Origin: Nitrososphaerota archaeon
Lineage (GTDB): Archaea > Thermoproteota > Nitrososphaeria > Nitrososphaerales > CADDZS01
DNA: 64,000 bases
Assembly: GCA_021325255.1 (NCBI GenBank)
Contig: JAJPHP010000060.1
Span: forward strand, 62,001-126,000
Direction of reading: 5' to 3'
A program made the position numbers and the translations under genes. The notes beneath the pieces were generated by a model. That model saw nothing but the letters and a program-made list of their open reading frames with translations. It searched no databases and was not told where the DNA came from. This document shows positions 42,712 to 51,868 of this stretch, piece after piece (the stretch's first letter is position 1; each line of letters opens with the position of its first letter).

Positions 42712-43134
42712 TCACTTCTTTTTGGAAAGTTCTATTGGAATGATATATGCGCGCATGTGATCAATCTGTCCATTAGACATGTGCTCTATGGATGAGACGT
42801 AGAACTCGACTTGAGTTCCTGGTTTGCCTCCGTCCAAGGCATTCGGACCACGAGTAGCCCGTGCCTTGATCTCTATTAGAACCTGGTCGCCGTGTGCGAA
42901 GCAGTTCGTAATTTCCCAGTGCAGGTCCGGAAATGATTTGAGATAGCCCCTGATCTCGTCCTCTATCTCCTTCTTTCCGTGTTTTGGCTCCTCGCCCAAG
43001 TCCTCGTCTATTACATCGTCAGTCAGCACAGAGAGCGCCTGCTCAACGTTATGATTTGCAAAGCCTTCGATGTGTCTACGTGCCAGTGCGATGTTCTGCA
43101 GTTCTTGCTCAGTGTAGCTCTCTTTCAATTCCAT
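42712..43134 (-). CDS. SnoaL-like / NTF2-fold protein
   Basis: A 140-residue protein with the NTF2-like fold of SnoaL-type cyclases: helix RRHIEGFANHNVEQALSVL, the DDVIDED strand, a helix DEIRGYLKSFPDLHWEI and strands QVLIEIKARATRG and VEFYVSSIEHM. Members are isomerases, hydratases or simple binding proteins; the reaction is not readable. Its ATG start at 43134 coincides with the last base of the binding-protein gene upstream, so the two are co-translated and it likely acts on the imported compound. Confidence 0.8.
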   Translation of the reverse strand: MELKESYTEQELQNIALARRHIEGFANHNVEQALSVLTDDVIDEDLGEEPKHGKKEIEDEIRGYLKSFPDLHWEITNCFAHGDQVLIEIKARATRGPNALDGGKPGTQVEFYVSSIEHMSNGQIDHMRAYIIPIELSKKK

Positions 43135-45098
43135 CAGGCCCTCGGGTAAGATACTACCATTCTTCTAGACGCAACGATGTACGCTACTACTACCAGGGCG
43201 ACCCACGCGAGAGAAGAAAGGCCGATCGTCTGCATGGCAAACAAGAGTGGGACTATCGAAGGCGAAGATGAGTGAGAGGAAGCAACGAGTGAAACGGAGA
43301 TGTTCAATGCTGGGCGATACAATATGAATCCGCCATCCCCCTCGTACTCGAGCGTTCCAGTGTTCATGATCTGATAACCAATGACGTTCTTCGAGTATCC
43401 GTTGATCAATGGCACGTAGTAGAGGTAGACCACGTAACTCTGGTTGTTGAGATATTGTTGCGCCTCGTGGGATAGCTGAATGGCCAGACTGGTGCTTCCG
43501 TTGGAGACTGCCTGATTCATCTGGTTTGTGAGGTAGTTGACTGTTGAATCGTTAGCGTTCGGGATATCTCCGAAACAGGCCGGTAGGCTGCACTCAGAGT
43601 TGTAGCCCTTGAATAGGGATTCCAGAGGGCTGCCTCCACCGTTGTCGTGGATCATCGCCTCATAATTCCCGCTGAACAGGTCAGTAATTAGGACTCCGAA
43701 TTCGTCGTCGTGGATCTGCATTGTGATTCCGGCTTTTGCCAGTTGCTGTTGCATCAGAGTTGCGATTTGGAGGCTGTTAACGAACTGTCCTGAAGTCCAT
43801 ACTGTAAAGGTGAAGCCGTTGGGATAACCTGCCTCAGCGAGCAACTGCTTTGCCTTTGTTACATTGGCAGTTGGTCCAAACGAAAGAATAGACTGGTTGT
43901 AGTAGGGCGTCTGCTGCGGCAGAACTATAGAGGAGGCTGGTGTAGCGTATCCATCCATTATTGCCTGAACCAGTGATTGTCTATCCACGGCGTATGAGAT
44001 TGCTTCCCTAAGCAGGTACGCTTTTGTGTTGTTTTGAAGTAGAAGAGGATTGCCATTTCTGACGTTGATTGACATCACAATGTCCTTCTCAGGCGCGCTT
44101 ATTTTCACGAGCGCTGTACCTGAACTGTTGATGACTGAGATGTACTGGGGAAGAATATCGGAGAGCTGGATTTGCCCGGATTCTAATTCGAGCGCTCTAA
44201 CCGATGGGTCCGGAATTACTTTGATTATCACATTTTCGATTGGTGGAACACCTCCCCAATAGTGAGGGTTTGCCTTGAGCGTGAGGTGATCTTGATCTAC
44301 CCAATCAACAACTTGGTACGGCCCGGTTCCGACTGGGTTCCTGCCAAAGGTCTGGTTTCCCTCCTTCAGGATAGCGGTCATGGAAACAGAACCCATGTAG
44401 CCCAACGGGACCTTTGCCATGTCAAACATGAAATTCGCGAAATCTCCATTCGGATTGAGATGGAACCTGACTTTGTATTGTGATAACACTTCTACGCTAC
44501 TGATGAAGAATGCGTCAGACTTCACGATTCCCGGAGACAGTGCTCTGTCAAACCCAAACTTAACAGTCGTGGCGTTGAATTGCGTCCCATCCTGATACGT
44601 CACGCCCTGCCTCAGGTTGAAATCATAGGTCAAAGAGTCTACCTCGGTCCAATTCACCGCGAGGTTCGGGTGGAGCGTGTAACTGTTATCCGCGTAGACT
44701 AGAGGTTCGTAAATTGCAGACCAGGCTGTGTTCATCATCTCTCCTTGAGCTGACATTGTGGGGTCAAGCGTGCTTCCATCTTGTTTCACTACCCCTATCG
44801 TGATAGTCTGATTCAAGGCCGCGACCGTGCTCGAAGTGAGGGACTGAGATGTAGTTGATGAAGTTGAAACTGGTAAAGATGATGAAGATGTGGACTGACT
44901 CGATGGGATTGAGGAAGTGTAAGGAGAAGAAGAAGTAACATGAGACGAGGTTGAACTCTGCGAAGTTGGTGGTGTTGTCGTCGAGGACGTACCAAGCAAT
45001 GCGAACGCGCCAGCAGCGGCAGCGATTATTATTACGACCACTATGATTACAACAACGGCTGTCCTTGAGATTGCGAGCTTACTGTTTTGCACGCTCAA
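43134..45098 (-). CDS. ABC transporter substrate-binding protein (SBP_bac_5 family)
   Basis: A membrane-anchored solute-binding protein of the peptide/opine/nickel class (DppA-like). The TTG at 45098 fits the TATA box at 45117-45124 better than the TTG at 45110. The anchor lies near residues 12-35, followed by a Ser/Thr-rich stalk of about 60 residues. The binding domain follows: TLDPTMSAQGEMMN, WTEVDSLTYDFNLRQGVTY, VGTGPYQVVDW, then a final TM helix (IGLSSLAWVALVVVAYIV). The double anchoring is typical of archaeal binding proteins. It works with the DppBCDF-like genes at 48024-51864; the SnoaL-like gene starts at its stop. Confidence 0.92.
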   Translation of the reverse strand: MSVQNSKLAISRTAVVVIIVVVIIIAAAAGAFALLGTSSTTTPPTSQSSTSSHVTSSSPYTSSIPSSQSTSSSSLPVSTSSTTSQSLTSSTVAALNQTITIGVVKQDGSTLDPTMSAQGEMMNTAWSAIYEPLVYADNSYTLHPNLAVNWTEVDSLTYDFNLRQGVTYQDGTQFNATTVKFGFDRALSPGIVKSDAFFISSVEVLSQYKVRFHLNPNGDFANFMFDMAKVPLGYMGSVSMTAILKEGNQTFGRNPVGTGPYQVVDWVDQDHLTLKANPHYWGGVPPIENVIIKVIPDPSVRALELESGQIQLSDILPQYISVINSSGTALVKISAPEKDIVMSINVRNGNPLLLQNNTKAYLLREAISYAVDRQSLVQAIMDGYATPASSIVLPQQTPYYNQSILSFGPTANVTKAKQLLAEAGYPNGFTFTVWTSGQFVNSLQIATLMQQQLAKAGITMQIHDDEFGVLITDLFSGNYEAMIHDNGGGSPLESLFKGYNSECSLPACFGDIPNANDSTVNYLTNQMNQAVSNGSTSLAIQLSHEAQQYLNNQSYVVYLYYVPLINGYSKNVIGYQIMNTGTLEYEGDGGFILYRPALNISVSLVASSHSSSPSIVPLLFAMQTIGLSSLAWVALVVVAYIVASRRMVVSYPRA

Positions 45099-45115
45099 TG
45101 GGGCAAACAAGGCAA

Positions 45116-45177
45116 CTATTTAAGTTAGGTGGGAGCGGCCGAGGCTACTCTCGCTACCGCACGCGACACCTAAATAG
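45116..45177. promoter_or_regulatory. Divergent promoters of binding-protein and amidohydrolase genes
   Basis: On the minus strand ACTTAAATAG (45116-45125) lies about 20-26 nt before TTG 45098. On the plus strand CTAAATAG (45170-45177) lies 27-34 nt before ATG 45204. Both imply leaderless transcripts. Confidence 0.55.
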
Positions 45178-45203
45178 AACCAACTCCACCTCTATGCTCG
45201 AAA

Positions 45204-46460
45204 ATGAACCAGAAGCTGTTCGATTTCTCAGAAATACCAGTTGTTGACACGCACGTGCATGGGCCCTTGTTGGGGGAGGAACCACGATCATCTTACGAAT
45301 ACGACTTCGGGTGGTACGACGTTTTTGTTTCCGGCCTGATGCCCAAGAATTACAAAGACTCGAAGTTGGAAGATTCGATTAGGGAAGCTGTGATTTCAGA
45401 TATGGAATCGCGGCCGCGCATGACCAGCATCCGGCATTACATTTCCGAATCGATGAGGTTTGAGACGACCGATCCAACTATCATTCAGAGAAAGATCTGG
45501 AATAAAATAAAGACCATTGGATTAAAGCAGTATGCCAACACGGTATTCGAGCGCGAGAGAATCAAGTGGGTTCTGGTCGATCACTCGTCGTTAGGCACTT
45601 CTTCGTCTGAAGAGATCATGGCGGATTATCCTGATGGTAAGAAGAGATGGACTTACCCTGTCGTTCGAATGATCCAACCCGATTGGGCGAGAGAGAAGAA
45701 ACTCGAATCGGCTGACGATATTGCAAGAGCGATATGTTCGCAGCTTGACGATGCAAAGACGAATGGCTGCTCGGGCTTCAAGTCGACCCAAGCATATTTC
45801 CGCGATTATGATCTTGAAGACGTATCTTCCAATGTTGCCAACGACTCTTACAGGAAGCTTGCGGTGGCGAAGCCCGAATATTACGAAGAATGGAACGCTA
45901 GAATTCCGGTTTACAGGGATCCCGAGACAAGTAGAGCTCTGAAACTGTATCAAGATTTCTGCTTGAAGACAATCTTCCAGCACGTGGGCGAAATAGGATT
46001 GACTATGGTGATCCATGTGGCGGTAGCGGTGGCGCCACAACTAAAGCCCTGGCTAAACGATCCCTCAAGGCTATACTCGGTCTTTGACAACGCCGACATC
46101 AGACGAGCCGGGACCAAATTCCTCTTGATTCATACGGGGTTTCCTGACTACCACAAGATAACATCCCTGATTACACAATATCCCAATGTCTTTGTTGATC
46201 TCTCTTTCTTCACACAGGCATCCCTTCTCACACATCAGATTCTAAGCGAGTTCGTTTCAATTTCTTCTGCCAAGAAGATTATGCATGGGAGCGATGGGTT
46301 CCAGCCAGATCCAATTGGGTACGCCGCACATAACACTCGAAGTGCTTTGTCTCGGATAGCATCTTGGCTCTACGAGGTCGAGCACTGGAGCGAGAGTGAG
46401 TGCTTGGATCTCGCCGAGCAAATTCTGCACAAAAATGCGGAGCGTCTCTTCGGAGTCTGA
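45204..46460 (+). CDS. Amidohydrolase family protein (amidohydrolase-2 / FluG-N-like)
   Basis: A 418-residue metal-dependent TIM-barrel hydrolase. The first metal motif is VDTHVHGPLL (H18 and H20 region), the LTMVIHVAVA strand lies near residue 275, FLLIHTGFPDYH near 312 and KKIMHGSDGFQPDP near 358 (the catalytic Asp). The C-terminal part RSALSRIASW...NAERLFGV matches the amidohydrolase-2 / FluG N-terminal group. It is divergent from the binding-protein gene and probably hydrolyses an amide, or decarboxylates an acid, of the imported substrate. Confidence 0.82.
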   Translation: MNQKLFDFSEIPVVDTHVHGPLLGEEPRSSYEYDFGWYDVFVSGLMPKNYKDSKLEDSIREAVISDMESRPRMTSIRHYISESMRFETTDPTIIQRKIWNKIKTIGLKQYANTVFERERIKWVLVDHSSLGTSSSEEIMADYPDGKKRWTYPVVRMIQPDWAREKKLESADDIARAICSQLDDAKTNGCSGFKSTQAYFRDYDLEDVSSNVANDSYRKLAVAKPEYYEEWNARIPVYRDPETSRALKLYQDFCLKTIFQHVGEIGLTMVIHVAVAVAPQLKPWLNDPSRLYSVFDNADIRRAGTKFLLIHTGFPDYHKITSLITQYPNVFVDLSFFTQASLLTHQILSEFVSISSAKKIMHGSDGFQPDPIGYAAHNTRSALSRIASWLYEVEHWSESECLDLAEQILHKNAERLFGV

Positions 46461-46467
46461 TTCAACA

Positions 46468-47859
46468 TCATCCTGCCGCGTCGTTGTATTTCTTCATGAC
46501 TCGCCTCATGATTTGAACCGAGGCATCAATTTGCTCTTTTGTGATAACTAGGGGCGGAAGAATGCGAAGTACGTTTCTGTACGGACCGCCAATCAAGAGT
46601 AACAGCCCGTTGGCAGCCAGATCTGATAGCAACGGACCCGTCAGCTTTTCCCACGCGGGCGGCTCCTTGGTCTTCTTATCCTTGACAAGCTCCATTCCTA
46701 TCATCAAACCTAATCCCCTGACATCCCCAATGTAATTGATTTCATTCTGCAACTCTTTCAGGGCGCCAATGAAGTATTCGCCTAATTCTTGAGAGCGCTT
46801 GCACAGATCATACTTATCAATGAAATCAATGGTGGCGAGTGCAGCCGCGCACCCGAGAGCATTGCCCCCAAAAGTGCTCGTATGCTGACCCGGGTGCAAT
46901 TTCTCAAACACATCCCTTTTGCCCAACACGACTGCGATGGGGAACCCGTCGGCAATTCCCTTTCCAAGAACGACAAAATCGGGCGTCACATTCTCCGAGT
47001 GCTCTATAGCAAACATCTTTCCAGTTCTCCCGAACCCGGTTTGTATCTCATCGTCGATCAGCAGGAGACCGTACTTGTCGCAGATTTTTCGGATCTTTGA
47101 AAGGTACTCCTTTGGTGGAACGACTTTGGCAGATCCTTGGACTGGCTCGACGATGATCGCTGCGGGCTCGGCTAGGCCGCCCTCAGGATTACTGATTGCG
47201 TGCTCAACATAGTCCGCACACCTGACATCGCATTCGGGATAGGTGAGCCCGAACGGACATCTGTAACAATACGCGAAGGGCATCCTGTAAACAGACGGCA
47301 TTAGAGGCGACATCCCCTCCTGTGTTGAGGTTCGACCGGTCAGGGCAAGGGCACCCGCGGTTCTTCCATGGAAGGCGCCTTCGAATGCGATTATGCCGTG
47401 TTTCTTCGTGCACCACTTTGAGAACTTTACCGCGTCTTCCACCGCCTCTGCGCCCATGCTCGCGAATAGGACCCGGGAATTATCCTTCATCGCCCTAGGG
47501 GCAATTGAGATCAGCCTCTGCATCAGCTCAACCCGTTTGGGGCTTGGCATATCTACCGTGTGGAGCAAGGTGCCCGCCTGATCACGTATTGCCTCCGTGA
47601 CCATCGGATTACAGTGTCCAACGCTTACAACTCCCGTTCCCGCCATCAAATCCAAGTATGTGTTACCATCAGCATCCTTGACCGTAGCTCCTCTTCCCTC
47701 GGCAATGCCCACGGGCAAAATGTAGGGCGTGTTTATCGAAGGAGACTCGGAGTCCTTTGCTTTCTTCAAAAGTTCAGAAGTTTTGATTCCAGGAAATTTT
47801 TCTGAGATCATCCGAGGAGAATTTGAATAAGACAGAGAGGCGAAGTACTGCTCGCTCAA
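46468..47859 (-). CDS. Class III PLP aminotransferase (GabT/ArgD-like)
   Basis: A 463-residue fold-type I aminotransferase. It has MAGTGVVSVGHCNP near residue 71, FHGRTAGALALTG near 165, the PLP aspartate region LLLIDDEIQTGFGRTG near 265, and the Schiff-base lysine in VVLGKGIADG near 293, then the TFGGNALGCAAA turn. Class III members transfer amino groups from omega-amino acids (4-aminobutyrate, beta-alanine, ornithine). Here it would use the amino product of the upstream amide hydrolysis steps. It converges on the amidohydrolase gene. Confidence 0.92.
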   Translation of the reverse strand: MSEQYFASLSYSNSPRMISEKFPGIKTSELLKKAKDSESPSINTPYILPVGIAEGRGATVKDADGNTYLDLMAGTGVVSVGHCNPMVTEAIRDQAGTLLHTVDMPSPKRVELMQRLISIAPRAMKDNSRVLFASMGAEAVEDAVKFSKWCTKKHGIIAFEGAFHGRTAGALALTGRTSTQEGMSPLMPSVYRMPFAYCYRCPFGLTYPECDVRCADYVEHAISNPEGGLAEPAAIIVEPVQGSAKVVPPKEYLSKIRKICDKYGLLLIDDEIQTGFGRTGKMFAIEHSENVTPDFVVLGKGIADGFPIAVVLGKRDVFEKLHPGQHTSTFGGNALGCAAALATIDFIDKYDLCKRSQELGEYFIGALKELQNEINYIGDVRGLGLMIGMELVKDKKTKEPPAWEKLTGPLLSDLAANGLLLLIGGPYRNVLRILPPLVITKEQIDASVQIMRRVMKKYNDAAG

Positions 47860-47983
47860 GGTGAGTTCGGTGGTGACACGAATGGAGGAGATTTAAGCAT
47901 AGAGCTAAGCTAGACGTGTTGCCGAACGTTCTGGCAGCCCTTCACGCAAAAATCAATTCCGTTACTCGCCATAATTGGCATAT

Positions 47984-47994
47984 TTCATAAATAC
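47984..47994 (+). promoter_or_regulatory. TATA box of the dppBCDF-like operon
   Basis: TTCATAAATAC lies 30-40 nt before ATG 48024, as expected for an archaeal promoter with a very short leader. Confidence 0.5.
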
Positions 47995-48023
47995 GTCATA
48001 TCGCGTGGGAACTGTCCGGCCTC

Positions 48024-48971
48024 ATGCTACGTTACATCGCAAAGAGACTGCTCATTTCCATCCCCGTGTTGATTGGGCTCACAGCGATGATTTTCGCGGT
48101 AATGCATTCTATACCTGGAGATCCTGTTCAGATTTGGTTAGGTCTAAGCCTCAGAGATCCAAGGGCAATACAAGTCATACGAGCTAGACTAGGTTTAGAC
48201 CAGCCCGTTTATGTCCAATATTTTCTGTACTTGACTAGGCTTCTCCAGGGAAACTTCGGGACTGACATCAGAACCGGCCAACCCGTTCTCCAAGAGGTCC
48301 TTCCCGCCTTCATGCTCACGCTGGAATTGGCCGCCACGGCCTGGCTTATCGCAATTCTCCTGGGAATACCCTTTGGAATTATTTCTGCAAGAAGGCAAAA
48401 CTCCATAATTGACCGTTCTATAATGATCACGTCCGTCGGTTTGTCCTCGCTCCCCAACTTCTGGCTTGGGGTAATATTGATTCTTATTTTCTCGGTCACA
48501 CTTCATCTTACACCGGTTGCGGGATACGCATCTTCCCCGCAATACATTATCCTCCCCGCCCTGGCGCTAGGTTTAGGGCAGTTAGGTGTAACAGCGCGGT
48601 TTACCAGATCCAGCCTTTTGGAGGTGCTGCGACAAGATTATATTCGTTCAGCCAAGGCGAGGGGGCTAAGCGAGTTCAAAATCACTGTTTCCCACGCCCT
48701 GAAAAATGCTCTCGTCCCGATAATCACTCTCAGCGGATTACAGCTAGGTTATCTTCTTGGCGGTGCCTTCTTCGTGGAAGTGATATTCGCTTGGCCTGGG
48801 ATAGGCCGTCTAGCTTACAGGGCAATTACTGAACGGAACTATCCGTTGCTTCAGGCTTCGGTTTTCTTTGTTGCTGTCGCTTTCGTTGTAATCAACATCG
48901 TCGTAGATGTCTTGTACGCCAGAATCGATCCAAGGATTCAGGTTGAGAACAAGGAAGAGGAGGGAGTCTGA
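48024..48971 (+). CDS. ABC transporter permease, DppB-like
   Basis: A 315-residue permease of the peptide/nickel (DppB/OppB) family. It begins LRYIAKRLLISIPVLIGLT, has the VYVQYFLYLTRLLQGNFG segment near residue 65, six TM helices and the coupling motif (EAA loop) around VLRQDYIRSAKARGLSE near 205. It forms the membrane channel with the DppC-like protein encoded next. Confidence 0.92.
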   Translation: MLRYIAKRLLISIPVLIGLTAMIFAVMHSIPGDPVQIWLGLSLRDPRAIQVIRARLGLDQPVYVQYFLYLTRLLQGNFGTDIRTGQPVLQEVLPAFMLTLELAATAWLIAILLGIPFGIISARRQNSIIDRSIMITSVGLSSLPNFWLGVILILIFSVTLHLTPVAGYASSPQYIILPALALGLGQLGVTARFTRSSLLEVLRQDYIRSAKARGLSEFKITVSHALKNALVPIITLSGLQLGYLLGGAFFVEVIFAWPGIGRLAYRAITERNYPLLQASVFFVAVAFVVINIVVDVLYARIDPRIQVENKEEEGV

Positions 48972-49028
48972 AAGCTGGTCCAGGAATCAATCTCTTATGA
49001 TTCGGAATTTCGTGAGATTTTCAAAGTA

Positions 49029-49838
49029 TTGAGGCGGAGCCCCTCAGCGATGTTTGGTCTTGTGTGGATCATCATGGCCGTCATCCTTGCGATAGTACCC
49101 CAGTATATTGCGCCGTATGACCCTCTTGCAACGAATACCGCGATTCGATTACAGGCTCCGAGTCTGGCTCATCTTTTCGGAACGGACGAATTTGGTCGTG
49201 ACATACTATCCCGGGTAATCTTTGGCACGAGAATTTCAATGGAGGTCGGGATTTCGGTCGTGTTAATTGACATGATTCTTGGATTGTTTCTTGGCGCCTT
49301 CGCTGGATATTACAGCAAGATAACCGACACCGTGATAATGCGTTTTGCGGATATTATGCTCGCGTTTCCAGGACTAGTTCTCGCAATACTCCTTATGGCG
49401 GCTTTTGGCCCGGGCGTGCCCAACATCATACTCTCTGTGTCACTTGTCACGTGGCCGGTGTACGCACGAGTAATCAGAGGAGAAACGCTGCGTCTGAAGA
49501 GAACTGTCTTTGTCAGGGCATCAAGGGCGATAGGCATGAATGGCAGGACAGTAATCATGAAACACATTATACCAAATTCCATTGCGCCCGCGGTCGTCGT
49601 TGCCACTCTAGGAATCGGCTATGCGGTTTTGGCTGAAGCGGGAATAAGTTTCCTGGGTCTGGGGGTCATTCCGCCGACGCCGAGCTGGGGCCTGATGATA
49701 ACTGAAGGACTACAGTACATCCTTTTTGACCCGTACATCATATTCTTTCCGGGATTGATTTTGTCTATAACGGTGATTGCTTTCAATCTTTTCGGGGATG
49801 GCTTGAGGGATGCCCTAGATCCGAGTATGCGAATCTAG
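49029..49838 (+). CDS. ABC transporter permease, DppC-like
   Basis: A 269-residue permease of the DppC/OppC family: RRSPSAMFGLVWII at the start, the APYDPLATN segment near residue 30, GTDEFGRDILSRVIFG near 55, and the coupling loop LKRTVFVRASRAIGMNG near 155. The start is TTG 49029. The frame is open upstream to the previous stop and encodes plausible extra residues, but lacks a canonical start codon there, so a longer form from CTG 48975 cannot be excluded. Confidence 0.9.
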   Translation: MRRSPSAMFGLVWIIMAVILAIVPQYIAPYDPLATNTAIRLQAPSLAHLFGTDEFGRDILSRVIFGTRISMEVGISVVLIDMILGLFLGAFAGYYSKITDTVIMRFADIMLAFPGLVLAILLMAAFGPGVPNIILSVSLVTWPVYARVIRGETLRLKRTVFVRASRAIGMNGRTVIMKHIIPNSIAPAVVVATLGIGYAVLAEAGISFLGLGVIPPTPSWGLMITEGLQYILFDPYIIFFPGLILSITVIAFNLFGDGLRDALDPSMRI

Positions 49839-49872
49839 TCCAGACTAAATTGGAGAAAGAGAGAGAGAAAAA

Positions 49873-50850
49873 TTGAGTCTGTTACTTGAAGTTTCGGATC
49901 TTTCCACCCATTTTGAAACATCCCGTGGGAATATCAAAGCTGTCGACAGAATCTCATTTTCGGTGAGAAAGGGGGAGATTCACGGATTGGTTGGAGAATC
50001 GGGATCCGGAAAGTCTGCCACCGCGCTTTCAATAATGAGGCTTGTACCCAGTCCTCCTGGCAGAATTGTTTCTGGGCGCGTTGTTTACCAGGGGACTGAT
50101 CTCCTTAGCTTACCTGAGAAAGAGATGAAGAACTACAGGGGAGGAGAGATTGCCATGATATTTCAGGATCCTCTCAGTTCTCTAAATCCCCTGATACGGA
50201 TTGGAGATCAGATTGCCGAGGTTGCTGTAGCTCACAAGAATTTGGACAAGAAACAGGCGAGGATGAGTGCCATGAAATTGTTGGAACTGGTTGGAATATC
50301 GGACGCTGAGACTAGGGCAAGACAGTATCCCTTTGAGCTCAGCGGAGGCATGAGGCAGCGCGTGATGATTGCGATCGCCCTTGCAGGCGAACCCAGCCTG
50401 CTTATTGCTGATGAACCAACAACCAATTTGGACGTAACTATCCAAGCACAGATTTTTGAACTAATGGGAAAGATTAGAAACGAACTGGGCACGTCCATAC
50501 TACTCATAACCCACAACCTGGGATTGATTGCATGGCTTTGCGAAAGAGTGGAAATTATGTACTCGGGGGAGCTTGTCGAGTCTGCCGAAACGGTTGATTT
50601 GTTCTCGCACCACTTTCACCCCTACACAGAAGCGCTGCTCCACGCAGTTCCAGATATTCAAGTCGACTCGGACCGCCTTCTCGCCATTCAAGGAAGCGTT
50701 CCAAACCCACTGAACTTACCTTCGGGATGCAGGTTCCATCCACGTTGTGTCTACGCAAAGGAGATCTGCAAATCTGAGTATCCTGAGCTGCAACATGTCG
50801 ATCCTGAACATTCTGTTCGCTGTCTCAAGTACAAGTACCCAAACTGGTAG
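49873..50850 (+). CDS. ABC transporter ATP-binding protein, DppD-like
   Basis: A 325-residue ATPase of the oligopeptide/dipeptide (DppD/OppD) type. Walker A is GESGSGKSAT, the Q-loop IFQDPLSSLNP, the signature LSGGMRQRVMIAIAL and Walker B LLIADEPTTNLD, with the C-terminal oligopeptide domain ending in GCRFHPRCVYAKEICKSE. The Cys-rich C-terminal motif (C-x8-C-x6-C type) is a [4Fe-4S] site in bacterial homologs. TTG start just behind the DppC stop. Confidence 0.93.
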   Translation: MSLLLEVSDLSTHFETSRGNIKAVDRISFSVRKGEIHGLVGESGSGKSATALSIMRLVPSPPGRIVSGRVVYQGTDLLSLPEKEMKNYRGGEIAMIFQDPLSSLNPLIRIGDQIAEVAVAHKNLDKKQARMSAMKLLELVGISDAETRARQYPFELSGGMRQRVMIAIALAGEPSLLIADEPTTNLDVTIQAQIFELMGKIRNELGTSILLITHNLGLIAWLCERVEIMYSGELVESAETVDLFSHHFHPYTEALLHAVPDIQVDSDRLLAIQGSVPNPLNLPSGCRFHPRCVYAKEICKSEYPELQHVDPEHSVRCLKYKYPNW

Positions 50851-50862
50851 AGAATTGAACAG

Positions 50863-51864
50863 TTGTATCCTTCGACTTCCAACGCCGAGACTTTGATAGA
50901 AGTCAGCGGACTCAAGAAATACTTTCCAGTCACCAAGGGATTCATATTTAGAAAGACTATTGGCAACGTCAAGGCGGTGGACGATGTCTCTTTTCGCATC
51001 CCCAAGGGACATGCATTCGGTCTAGTCGGCGAAAGCGGATCTGGAAAGACTACAACGGGCAATCTAGTTGCGGGACTCCTAGATTCTACTTCTGGAACGA
51101 TAAAGTACAGAGAGGAAATCATAACCAAGGAAGCTGCAAGAAGAAAGGGCTACAGGAAACGATTCGGCATAGTTTTTCAGGACCCTTATTCTTCGCTAGA
51201 TCCCAGAATGAAAGTAGTCCAATCAATCGTGGAACCGTTGAATGTCTACAATCTAGGAAGCAAGAAGGAGCGGCTTGAAAAGGGTCTGAAACTTCTTGAA
51301 GTAGTCGGTCTTCCTGCCATGGCAGCCAATAGGTATCCCCATCAATTTAGCGGTGGGCAAAGACAACGCATCGCAATCGCAAGGGCAATTGCATTATCGC
51401 CTGAACTCATCATTGCTGATGAGCCGGTCTCGGCTCTAGATGTTTCGGAGCAGGCTAGAATTGTAAACCTGTTCAAAGATTTAATCAACGAGTTCGAGCT
51501 TTCATACCTTTTCATTTCCCATGACCTGAGCATTGTCAAGACCATCTGTCAAGATGTTGCAGTCATGTACCTAGGAAAGATAGTCGAGATAGGAACAGTA
51601 AAAGACATCTTTGAAAAGGCTGCGCACCCGTACACGATCGGATTATTACGTTCCATTCCGGTGCCCAACCCGGCGACGATGAGGAGTCGAAAATCGGGCG
51701 CGGTATTTGGTGAAATCCCCTCCCCACTAAACCCGCCAAAGGGATGCAGATTTAACACTCGCTGCCCCTATGCCAAGGATAAGTGCAGGACTGAGGAACC
51801 ACAAATTGACATGATTACGAATACTCATGGTGTCGCTTGCCATTTTTGGAATAAATTGAGTTAG
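50863..51864 (+). CDS. ABC transporter ATP-binding protein, DppF-like
   Basis: A 333-residue ATPase, the partner of the DppD-like protein. Walker A is GESGSGKTTTGN, the Q-loop VFQDPYSSLDP, the signature FSGGQRQRIAIARAI and Walker B LIIADEPVSALD; the C-terminal domain has GCRFNTRCPYAKDKC. TTG start 13 nt behind the previous gene. It completes the B-C-D-F importer. Confidence 0.93.
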   Translation: MYPSTSNAETLIEVSGLKKYFPVTKGFIFRKTIGNVKAVDDVSFRIPKGHAFGLVGESGSGKTTTGNLVAGLLDSTSGTIKYREEIITKEAARRKGYRKRFGIVFQDPYSSLDPRMKVVQSIVEPLNVYNLGSKKERLEKGLKLLEVVGLPAMAANRYPHQFSGGQRQRIAIARAIALSPELIIADEPVSALDVSEQARIVNLFKDLINEFELSYLFISHDLSIVKTICQDVAVMYLGKIVEIGTVKDIFEKAAHPYTIGLLRSIPVPNPATMRSRKSGAVFGEIPSPLNPPKGCRFNTRCPYAKDKCRTEEPQIDMITNTHGVACHFWNKLS

Positions 51865-51868
51865 AGAC

